A stretch of 64,000 nt of DNA from Thecamonas trahens ATCC 50062. Its lineage: Eukaryota; Apusozoa; Apusomonadida; Apusomonadidae. The position numbers and the translations under genes are program-made. Under the pieces are notes generated by a model that was not told the DNA's origin, searched no databases, and worked only from the letters and a program-made list of their open reading frames with translations. Where the stretch lies: the NCBI RefSeq assembly GCF_000142905.1, contig NW_013657670.1, forward strand, positions 20,065 through 84,064, given 5' to 3'. Positions 19,299 to 26,976 of the stretch are shown in pieces (within the stretch, counting starts at the first letter, position 1; every line of letters begins with the position of its first letter).

Positions 19299-19310
19299 GT
19301 ACGATCGTAC
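19299..19310. promoter_or_regulatory. Palindrome GTACGATCGTAC in mS37 promoter
   Basis: A perfect 12-bp palindrome about 110 bp upstream of the mS37 ATG. GATCGTACT half-sites recur at 19263, 19277 and 19303, two of them inside a repeated GATCGTACTCGCCT. It could be a transcription-factor site. No known factor is assigned. Confidence 0.35.
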
Positions 19311-19573
19311 TCGCCTTTGTGAGCGTGCTCAATGTCATCGCTGTGCAAGTGTGAATTGTGTGGCGGCGTTGGCCATGGCTTGCTTCAGCTGCTTGTTCAG
19401 CGTCTGTTTCTTTGCTTGTTGTCTTGCTAGCCACGGCCGAGAGCGAGAAAGACGCACATACATGGGATGGGGGGTTTACGATGCGAGTCACCAAAGTAGG
19501 GGAAGAAGAGAGCACGGTGCAGAGGCAGAGATGAGAAGCGTGTGCGTGTGTGAGAGAGACAACAACGCCCAGA

Positions 19574-20588
19574 TCAGTAGCGGCGTTGGCTCCAGCCGCC
19601 GCGCGAGCCGCCACGGCCACGACCACGGCCGCCACCGCGACCGCGGCCACCGCCAAAGCGCGAGCCGCCGCGCCCGCCACCAAAGCGGGAGCCACCACGG
19701 CCGCGACCGCCACGGCCGCCGCGACCACGGCCGCCACCGGCGCGCTTGGCCTTGGACTTGGGCTTCTTGGGGCCTGCGGGCTTGGGCAGGAAGCGCGAGA
19801 GCGGGAGGAGCTTCTGGGTGTCGACATACACCTTGAAGCCCGACTTGAACGAGTCAGCCTGGACGCCCTGCGCTGTCTTGACGGTAAACATGACCGAGTT
19901 AATGGCGCCGAGCACGTCGTCGATCTTGCCCACCAGCGCGTTGTTGTCAGAGTACACCATGGCGTTAAAGTAGGGGATCATGGTGTTGGTCGACTTGAAC
20001 ACAAGGTCGCCCTCGCACGGATGCACAAACTCACCCAGCTCTGCACTCGTACATGTTCGTCCGCCCTGGTAGTGAGTACACCGCCTGCTCACACGCCCCT
20101 GCTCGCGTCAAGGTGGATGGGCCGCCGGGATGGCACTCGCCAGAGGGAGTGGGCGACTGGCCGAGCCCCCCGCACTCTTTGACAAACGCTACCGACCGCA
20201 ATACACCACCGACAAAGCCCACACTAAAGACAAGGGAGCATGACGATATAGACTACACCCATGTAGATTATGGAGAGCATGGTACTTGTATTCGCCACGT
20301 AGGATCAGGCGGAAGACCGACGAGGCCCACCGCAAGAATATCCCTCGCCTCGGCCCGACGCACACACACCCGCTCGGCGACTCGGGGCCAACCCAGGGGG
20401 CGGGGATGGAGATGGGAGGGGGGGGGGGGAAGGGGGAGGGGGAGGGGGAGATCAGAGAAAGACGTACCAGCAACAGCCTCCGGAGGGCCCGAGTTGTAGC
20501 CACCGCCGCCACGGCCACCGCCATACGAGCGTCCACCGCCGCGTCCACCGCGTCCGCCACGAGAGCCGCCGCGAGACCGCCACGACAT
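19574..20588 (-). CDS. GAR1: GAR1, H/ACA snoRNP subunit (2 exons)
   Basis: Exon 1 is 20468-20588 ([12 protein letters not shown]...[10 protein letters not shown] plus one base) and exon 2 is 19574-20040 ([17 protein letters not shown]...). The intron, 20041-20467 (427 nt), has GTACGT at its 5' end and GTGCAG at its 3' end. Splicing gives [19 protein letters not shown], the conserved GAR1 junction, and a 195-residue protein in one frame. The core (VPYFNA-like [37 protein letters not shown]) is flanked by RGG/GGR-rich arms at both ends, as in other GAR1 proteins. Role: pseudouridylation guide RNPs in the nucleolus and telomerase RNP. The intron contains a G12 run (C on the sense strand) 38 nt after the donor, and is large enough to host a snoRNA, although I could not identify one. 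A TATATA element lies ~12-20 bp upstream of the ATG. Confidence 0.93.
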
Positions 20589-20703
20589 TATCAGAGAGGA
20601 GTATATACCTCTTCCAATGTCTGTCACCAGTATTAATCGTTTGTTCACCCAACCACGCTCTCGCCATGATCCGAGCCACGCGCAAAGCCACACGTGCCTC
20701 AGC

Positions 20704-21573
20704 TTAGGGGGTACCGGCAGCGGCGGCTGCGAGAGCGGCAGCGCGCGCGGCGTGTAGCTCGGCAAGCGTGCCGGAAGCTGTGGCTGCATCGACGGTGGCG
20801 CGCCAGGCTTCAGACGAGACGCACGTCGCGATGTGGCCGCACACCGGACACGAGTCCTTGCATTGCTGCGAAGATGCACAGCTCGCACCGCAGGCGAGGC
20901 CCTCGGAGCACTGGTTGTACACGCAGTGCCGGCACGACGGCGGATTCGACGCGCACTCGCCCGACGAGATGCACACCTGGCCACACGATGCGTTGTGCGC
21001 GCAGTGGTACGCCACGCACGACGGGCACGTCTCGGATGCCTCACACTCGCCCGACGACGAGCAAATGGTGCCGCAGACCGGGAGTGCTGGCGGTGGCGGC
21101 GGCGGCGGAGACGATCCGGGCACGCAGCCCTTGGCCCAGTCCGAGTGGCAGGCACAACAAGTGATCGAGGTACCCGGAACGGCAGCACATGGCGCGCCAG
21201 GCTCGTTGTCGACCACGCACGCGCCATCAAAGCCGCCGCAGAAGCTCCCGCAAAGCGGATCCGGATTGACACACTGGCGGGTCACGTTGTTGCACGTTGT
21301 GCACGGGTTGCCTCCTCCGCCGACTCGGCAATCAGCATCAATCACGCATCCAGCACCACACACTGGCTCGCAACGACCAGATCGTCCACATAGAGCACAC
21401 GGATTGTCAAAGCGGTCGCCAGCGGTGCAATCTCCCGAGCTCGTGCACTCACTCCCGCACCAGTGGGTAGGCGACGAGAGCGAGGAGGAGGAGGAGGAGG
21501 TGGAGGAGGAGGGGACGACGATAACGACGACGACGATGATGACAGCGAGGAAGAGTGAGAGTAAGACGTGCAT
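20704..21573 (-). CDS. Secreted cysteine-rich repeat protein
   Basis: 289 residues from the ATG at 21573. The hydrophobic N-terminus MHVLLSLFLAVIIVVVVIVV is a signal peptide or signal anchor and is followed by a Ser-rich spacer. The rest contains many Cys in short repeats: CGSECTSSGDC, CGAGCVIDADC, CGTICSSSGEC, CGQVCISSGEC and CGASCASSQQC, each followed by a C-x2-C pair. This CGxxCxSSxxC pattern recurs at least six times and suggests a small disulfide-rich extracellular module. A Pro7 run splits two groups of modules. No named family is recognised; it is probably extracellular or a surface coat protein. Confidence 0.7.
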   Translation of the reverse strand: MHVLLSLFLAVIIVVVVIVVPSSSTSSSSSSLSSPTHWCGSECTSSGDCTAGDRFDNPCALCGRSGRCEPVCGAGCVIDADCRVGGGGNPCTTCNNVTRQCVNPDPLCGSFCGGFDGACVVDNEPGAPCAAVPGTSITCCACHSDWAKGCVPGSSPPPPPPPALPVCGTICSSSGECEASETCPSCVAYHCAHNASCGQVCISSGECASNPPSCRHCVYNQCSEGLACGASCASSQQCKDSCPVCGHIATCVSSEAWRATVDAATASGTLAELHAARAAALAAAAAGTP

Positions 21574-21754
21574 GGCAGTCACAGGTTGGGGGAAGGGGAG
21601 AGGTGCTGGGTGTTGGTAGCAGAGGCCAATGACGACGACGACGATGACGACGACGACGAAGGAAACGAGGACGACGACGACGAGGACGACGACGACAACG
21701 AGGCACGCGTGCGGTGACCCCTTCCCTTCCCCTCCCCACCCCACTCCCCCACTC

Positions 21755-22858
21755 ATGGACACGCCACCCCCTCGACCCATATCGATATACCACACAACCA
21801 TATCTCCTGTCGATCACGAGCAACATGTGGCTGACGGCGTGCCGTATGTCGTCCGCGGCGGGGTGAGCTGCTGGCCAGCCGTGGCCGATGCAGACGGCGG
21901 CAGACGATGGACGGCAGACTCGCTGCTGAGCCTTGTTGATGACCCGGAGGTGACGGTCCGTGTACGATCTGCTGCTGCGGAGAGAGGCAAGTCTCTCCTT
22001 GCTGGCGATGAGTGGCTCGGCAAGCCTGTGGCCATGTCCTTTGCCACCTACGTCACAAGCCACTGGGCGGTCAACGACAGCTCGGTCTATCTCGCCTCGC
22101 TGCCCATCGTCAAGTACTTTCCGGCGCTTATGGAGACGTACGTAGTGCCACCGCCGGCGGCGAGCCAAGGCAAGGCCGGCAATCTCTGGCTCGGCAGTGC
22201 AGGGCAGATCACGCCGGTCCACTACGACTTCTCCACCCGCGAGCCCGGCATGGACGGCCTCCACGCCGTCGTCGCTGGCACCAAGATCTTCCGCCTCTTT
22301 GACCCAGCCGCCAACCTCGGGCGCATTCCACGCCGTCGCTCGTGGTGGCGCTGGCACCAGGGCGCCATCGACGTGCTCGACCCGGATCTGGACACCCACC
22401 CGGGCTTTGCCGAAGCTGCCTGGGACGATGTCGAGCTCGCCGCAGGCGACATGCTCTTCATTCCCAAGCTCTGGTGGCATCACGTTCGCACCACTACGCC
22501 TGCTGCCGCCGTCAACTTTTGGTTCCAGTCGCGTGCCTCGGAGGAGCTCAAGCTTACCGTCCATCGCCTCGTCATGGAGGAGCATCTCGCCTCCGCCGCC
22601 GCCATGGTCGTGCCCCGCGACCGCCTCGCCAACATAGTTGCCTTTTACGCCAAGTCGGCTCCGCCGACCGGCGACGCCCTCGATCGCTACCTTGCTGCGC
22701 CTGCCCGCGTCATGGCCCTCGACGCCTTTCTCGACATCTTTGCCGCCATCGGCGCCGACCGCGCCGGCGCCGAGGCCGATCCAGACCTTGCCGCCCGCCT
22801 CCGTGCCCACGTCGCTACCTGGATCGACGCGCATCTGAGCGCACACCTGCTGCAGTGA
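21755..22858 (+). CDS. JmjC/cupin-8 dioxygenase-like protein (TYW5/FIH-like)
   Basis: 367 residues from the ATG at 21755 (MDTPPPRPISIYHTT). The motif TPVHYDFS (H-x-D iron ligands, near residue 158) and the distal LFIPKLWWHHV block (near residue 240) are the hallmarks of 2-oxoglutarate/Fe(II) JmjC-type hydroxylases of the small cupin-8 group (FIH, TYW5, JMJD5-7). SFATYVTSHW and GTKIFRLFDP are also typical. The substrate cannot be decided; TYW5 (wyosine tRNA hydroxylase) and protein hydroxylases are both possible. The C-terminal ~120 residues are helical. The C/T-rich leader directly precedes the ATG, and the gene is divergent from the Cys-rich gene. Confidence 0.8.
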   Translation: MDTPPPRPISIYHTTISPVDHEQHVADGVPYVVRGGVSCWPAVADADGGRRWTADSLLSLVDDPEVTVRVRSAAAERGKSLLAGDEWLGKPVAMSFATYVTSHWAVNDSSVYLASLPIVKYFPALMETYVVPPPAASQGKAGNLWLGSAGQITPVHYDFSTREPGMDGLHAVVAGTKIFRLFDPAANLGRIPRRRSWWRWHQGAIDVLDPDLDTHPGFAEAAWDDVELAAGDMLFIPKLWWHHVRTTTPAAAVNFWFQSRASEELKLTVHRLVMEEHLASAAAMVVPRDRLANIVAFYAKSAPPTGDALDRYLAAPARVMALDAFLDIFAAIGADRAGAEADPDLAARLRAHVATWIDAHLSAHLLQ

Positions 22859-22963
22859 GCCTCTCTTCGATCGTGCCTGATCCCGCCAGCCTCCTCCCGC
22901 TTTCCAGTGCACTAATGAAATACTGAACTCGTGCCGTTTGCCTAAAGGAAATGCTATTGCATT

Positions 22964-23035
22964 GATTGCGTGGTCTAGTGGTATGATACACCGTTTGGAT
23001 CGGTGTGGTCCCAGGTCCGATTCCTGGCGCAGTCC
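22964..23035 (+). tRNA. tRNA-Pro (anticodon TGG)
   Basis: A 72-nt cloverleaf. The acceptor stem GATTGCG pairs with CGCAGTC (one T-G wobble), with discriminator C. The D arm is GTC...GGTATGAT. The anticodon stem CACCG/CGGTG encloses loop TTTGGAT with anticodon TGG (codon CCA). The T stem CCAGG/CCTGG has loop TCCGATT. The A box TGGTCTAGTGG is canonical. The B box GGTCCGATTCC has C where GGTTCGATTCC is expected, so T55 is replaced. CCA is not encoded, as usual in eukaryotes. Confidence 0.95.
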
Positions 23036-23038
23036 GTA

Positions 23039-23046
23039 TTTTTTTT
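23039..23046 (+). terminator. Pol III T-run terminator of tRNA-Pro
   Basis: Eight consecutive T residues begin three bases after the tRNA 3' end, the usual RNA polymerase III stop. Confidence 0.85.
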
Positions 23047-23285
23047 ACCCCATTTCAGACCCTCGGCTGTAGCCCCACTGTGTGCGGACAGGTACATGGT
23101 GGCTTGTGCCACCACAGATAAGCTGTTGACTACCTTCTATGGTGTTGTCTACGCTGATGGGTTGGATGCCTCCAGCCTGTGTTCAAATTGGAGGTGTATA
23201 TTTTTTTTTCACCCCCCCTCTCTCCCCCACAACCTTCTATTCCGTCCCTCTTCCCCTCAGCCCTCCCGCACCACCTGTCTCACTC

Positions 23286-24320
23286 ATGTCGTCGAGAGAC
23301 AGGCTCAAGGCGGAGCTCCTTGAGCTCCGACGGCAGGCAGCGCGTCGCGGACTCAGCCTCGCCTTGCCCACATCAACTGGACGAAGCGGAATGGTGGCTG
23401 CCTCCAACAATGCCGGCGCAGATGAGCACATCCGGGTGGCGGCTCTCCGCGAGCTCATGGACGGGCCGACCGTGGTGGCGATGCTGGAGCGGGAGAACGA
23501 GCTGCGGCTGAGCACCAGAGTGCAAGAGCTGTATGCTGCGGCTGAGCGGCGGTCCGACACGGATTGGATGGAGGTGACTCTGGAGCTGCAGAAGCAGGTG
23601 GCGACCGAGTTTGGTTACGGGCCTGATCATGATCGGCATGACGATGTGCTGGTTGTTCTTCGCCGCGCTGCTGCGATCTATCCCGAACTTCCAGAGACGG
23701 CCGCCATTCCACTGTATGTCAAGCACAACCGCGCGGGTGAGGGCCGAGTCGTTGCTGGCGAGGCCATCGTTGACGTGCCGCTCCTGCCACTGGCCGACGG
23801 CGAGATCGGGTGTCGCACGTCACTCACTGCTCTGCTGGCCGGGGCTGGCGAGCGGCCGCTGGTGGTCATTGCCGGCTCGTACTCGTGACCGCCCATCCGC
23901 GGCATGGTTCCTATGCTGCATGAAATGTACGACGGCCTGCGTGTTGAGCACGGCGAGGCTGCGCCGGCGTGGGCCTTTATCTACGTCGAGGAGGCGCACG
24001 CTCTTGACGAATGGCCGATCTCGTCGTCGCGCTACCACCCGACTGGCGAGGTAGTGGCGGTGGCACAGGCCAAGACGGTGGACGACCGTGCAGAGGCCGC
24101 CACCCACTTTGCCGACCTGTACCAGCTCCGGCTGCCCGTCTTTCTCGACACGCTCGACAACGAGTTCCAGACCACGTACGGCGCGTGGCCGCTGCGGTTC
24201 TATGTCTTTGAGGCATCTACCCTGGGCTACAAGGCCATGCCTGCCGAGTGTACGTACTCGATCTCTGACCTGTGGGCCGCCGCCTCGGCAGCGTGCACCC
24301 GCACGGCCAGCGCCCGCTAG
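23286..24320 (+). CDS. Deiodinase-like selenoprotein with in-frame UGA (Sec201)
   Basis: The ATG at 23286 opens 200 codons to a TGA at 23886-23888. The same frame then continues without interruption to TAG at 24318. Across the TGA the protein reads AGSYS-Sec-PPIRGMVP...WAFIYVEEAHALDEW, matching the active site of iodothyronine deiodinases (GSCT-Sec-PPF followed by an YIEEAH-SDGW segment). The total is 344 residues including Sec, with a thioredoxin-fold C-terminal half: FADLYQLRLPVFLDTLDN and YGAWPLRFYVFE match deiodinase strands. The N-terminal ~150 residues (helical, Arg/Leu/Glu-rich) are not conserved. No clear membrane anchor is seen, unlike vertebrate deiodinases. A SECIS-like hairpin follows 26 nt after the TAG. 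Family activity is reductive dehalogenation via Sec; in a protist the physiological substrate is unknown, and other redox roles are possible. Standard annotation would truncate it at the TGA. Confidence 0.9.
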
Positions 24321-24345
24321 GCCCTGCGCACCAGCAGGCTGCGCT

Positions 24346-24422
24346 CGTCGCCACATGACGCCTCTGTCCTCAACCGCAACGCTCTGTTGCGGCGGACATC
24401 GAGGCCGACTCCTCTCGCGACG
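24346..24422 (+). promoter_or_regulatory. SECIS element (type 2-like) for the deiodinase-like selenoprotein
   Basis: Helix I is CGTCGC (24346-24351) with GCGACG (24417-24422). After an internal loop comes the 5' core ATGA (24355-24358). Helix II is GCCTC/GAGGC plus TGTC/GACA, with a 2-nt bulge. The unpaired apical AA is at 24372-24373, 13 nt after ATGA. An extra 7-bp apical stem, CCGCAAC/GTTGCGG (24374-24392), is the mark of a form 2 SECIS. The 3' core GA is at 24407-24408. Conserved bases and spacing match eukaryotic SECIS elements. It sits in the 3' UTR between the TAG and the convergent gene. Confidence 0.85.
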
Positions 24423-24434
24423 TGCTTGACCAAG

Positions 24435-25424
24435 TCAGCTCCGCTTCTTAAACCGACCGCGCTTTCCGGCAAACTTCTTCTGGCCGCTTGGCTTTGACGA
24501 CGACGGCTTGGCCGGCCCATCGGGGGCGTTGGGCTTGGCGCCGGCGTCCGCGTCAGGAGCCTTGCGGGCGAGCTCGTCAAAGTCGACGAACGACTGGTTG
24601 TCCGGGATAAAGTCGCCAAGGAGAAAGGCAGCGGCGTAGACCCAGGCGGCGAGGACAGTCAGGACGGCCTGGACCGAAATGAGGTAGTAGGCGAGCGGCG
24701 CGCCGGCGGTGGTCCCCACCAGCAGCCAGAACGGGATCCGGAGCTGCAGCAGAAGCACCTCGAGCTCGTCCTCGGCGGCGTAGTACACGCATACGAGGCG
24801 CCAGGCGACGGCCCATGCCGCGGCGGTGGCGGCAGGTGCCAGGCCGAGGATCCAGTAGAGGGCGATGGCGACGAGACCAGATCCGACCGCAAGCAAACGG
24901 GCTGAGCTGGCCGGAAATGAGGCAACCATGGTAAAGATGGCCCACGAAGCCAGGGCAGCAAGCGCCTCTGGCGACCACCAAAAGAGAAGCGGTGGCGAGA
25001 AGAGGAGCACGCCGACAAAGACGACGCCGATCTTGTGGGACATCTCGCGGGAGGATGACGAGGTCGCGTCCGACTTGCGGAGCATGTGCTGGGCGACAAA
25101 GACGGCGACGATTTCGATGACGAGAACAGCACCTCCCAACCAAGCCCTCAAGCCCATCGAGGTCGCCGCCCATGATGTGGCCACAATGACCACAGCAATG
25201 CCCGCTAGAATGCTCCTGGCCATAAAATCCTGTCCGCGGACAAAGGCCTCGTCCTTGCCAGCCAGCTCTTCCTCGCTAGGCCCGGGCATGTTGTAGATGG
25301 CCCTCAGCACCCATGCGCCACCCAGACTCACTCCCAATGCCAGCGCAATACTGAAGAACTTCCACAGCCCATACACCCCGCATGAGAAGACAACCAGTAC
25401 CAGAGCCACCCGCTCCCACCGCAT
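24435..25424 (-). CDS. Multipass membrane protein with basic C-terminal tail, unknown function
   Basis: 329 residues from the ATG at 25424 (MRWERVALVLVVFSCGVYGL). Roughly eight to nine hydrophobic segments run from residue 5 to ~285 (for example SILAGIAVVIVATSW, IGVVFVGVLLFSPPLLFWW and FWLLVGTTAGAPLAYYLI). A short acidic loop, YNMPGPSEEELAGKDEAF, follows the first span. The last ~45 residues are hydrophilic, ending in KKFAGKRGRFKKRS. No family motif is recognised. The leader contains GCTTC/GCCTC-type short repeats. It is divergent from the nucleoside hydrolase and convergent with the selenoprotein; its stop codon lies 12 bp past the SECIS. Confidence 0.65.
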   Translation of the reverse strand: MRWERVALVLVVFSCGVYGLWKFFSIALALGVSLGGAWVLRAIYNMPGPSEEELAGKDEAFVRGQDFMARSILAGIAVVIVATSWAATSMGLRAWLGGAVLVIEIVAVFVAQHMLRKSDATSSSSREMSHKIGVVFVGVLLFSPPLLFWWSPEALAALASWAIFTMVASFPASSARLLAVGSGLVAIALYWILGLAPAATAAAWAVAWRLVCVYYAAEDELEVLLLQLRIPFWLLVGTTAGAPLAYYLISVQAVLTVLAAWVYAAAFLLGDFIPDNQSFVDFDELARKAPDADAGAKPNAPDGPAKPSSSKPSGQKKFAGKRGRFKKRS

Positions 25425-25876
25425 CCTCGCTTCGCTTCGCCTCGCTTCGCCTCGCCTCGCCTCGCTCTGCCGAGTGGAGTGGTCCTGTCTGCAACCCCCC
25501 CCCCCCCCCCCCCCCTTCCCCCCCCTCCCCGCCACACCGCCCAGCTGCACACAGCTAATACCTACAATATCACAGGCGATCGGTCGATGTGATGGTACTC
25601 CAAACCTATCTCCAGCCACAGTCCTCACGCCCATCATACCCATCACTCTCACTCTCATCGCCTGCCGCATGAGATGCTCCTATCGCTCTTGCCAAGGCCG
25701 ACGCCACATCACCCCCCCCCCCCTCCCTCCCCCCTCCCTCCTCCTCCCCCTCCTCCCCGGCTCTCATCAATCACGATCAAATCTCCCCTCTTTTCTTGCC
25801 CTGCAGCACACTCTCTCTGCCTCGGCTTATGACCACACCGCCAACAGCACAGCACCTCTCTCCCACCTCTCTCCCC

Positions 25877-26961
25877 ATGTCCACCCTTCCCTCCACCCCG
25901 GACCCAGCCAACCCCCTCAAGGTCATCATTGACACCGAGTACGTCATGTCTTTGGCCATCGTCCTTTCCCTTCATCTCATCCCACGCGCATACCACGTGA
26001 CTCACGCCGACACGCACGGCCTCCCCACCGCAGCCCGGGCGTTGATGACTCGATGGCTCTCGCCCTCGCTCTTGCCTCGCCCTCGCTTGAAGTCGTTGGT
26101 GTGACCATTGTCATGGACAATCACTCGGATGTGCATCTGCTGGCGGCAAATGCTGCCAAGGTCATGGCTCTCTGCGGACGGAGAGACATCCCCATCTACG
26201 TCGGCGCGGAGCACCCGCTGGCGGAAGAGTACCACGGCCATTCCGGCATCCACGTCCACGGACAGAATGGACTCGGTGGCACCGAGCTTGACATGACCGA
26301 TGCCATTGTGCCGAGCTCGGAGATGACTGCTGCCGAGTATCTTGTGCACGCCACCGCCGGAGGCGACATCTCGCTCATCGCCCTCGGCCCGCTCACCAAC
26401 GTGGCTCTGGCTATCCAGGCCGATCCCGAGTTTGCAGCCCGCATCCCGGTCTTCTCGCTCATGGGTGGGACGGTCGACGGCGTTGGCAATGCCTCACCGT
26501 CGGGCGAGGCCAACTTTATCAACGATCCCGAGGCTGCCGCCATCGTCTTCGACGCCCCGTTCCCGGCCGTCATCATGGCTGGCCTCAACGCCACCCGCCA
26601 GGTCCCACTCTCGGACTCCTTCCGGGCCGCTATCAAGGCCACGGGCTCACCCGTCGCAGACTTTGCCCACGCTGCTTCAGCCGGCTACATCGCCGCCCTT
26701 GCCGAGTGGAATGCTCTCTCCTACGTCCACGACTCTACCGCTGTTATGGCCCTCGTTCGCCCGGACATCTTCACCTCGAAGCTCGTCGCCGTCCGCGTCG
26801 AGACCAAGGGCGAGATCACTCGCGGTACCTCGGTCGCCGACTTTTCCGGCATTCACTGGCCAGGCGCTCGCAAGAACGTCCACGTCCTCATGACTGTCGA
26901 CACCCAGGCGTATTACGACCACTACGTCGCCCGCATCGCCACCTACGCCGCGCACTCGTAG
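25877..26961 (+). CDS. Inosine-uridine-type nucleoside hydrolase (2 exons)
   Basis: Exon 1 is 25877-25938 (MSTLPSTPDPANPLKVIIDT plus two bases), and exon 2 starts at 26034. The 95-nt intron 25939-26033 begins GTACGT and ends CCGCAG. Joining restores the Ca2+-binding signature as KVIIDTD-PGVDDSMALALAL, with the second Asp split by the intron, and keeps one frame of 329 residues. Other family marks: VTIVMDNHSDVHLLAANAAKV, LIALGPLTNVALAI, a GEANFINDPEAAAIVF block and VHDSTAVMALVRPDIF near the C-terminus (the conserved late His-Asp). Function: hydrolysis of ribonucleosides to base and ribose in purine/pyrimidine salvage. An upstream in-frame ATG at 25829 is possible. Confidence 0.93.
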
Positions 26962-26976
26962 CGTAGCGCGCTCGCT

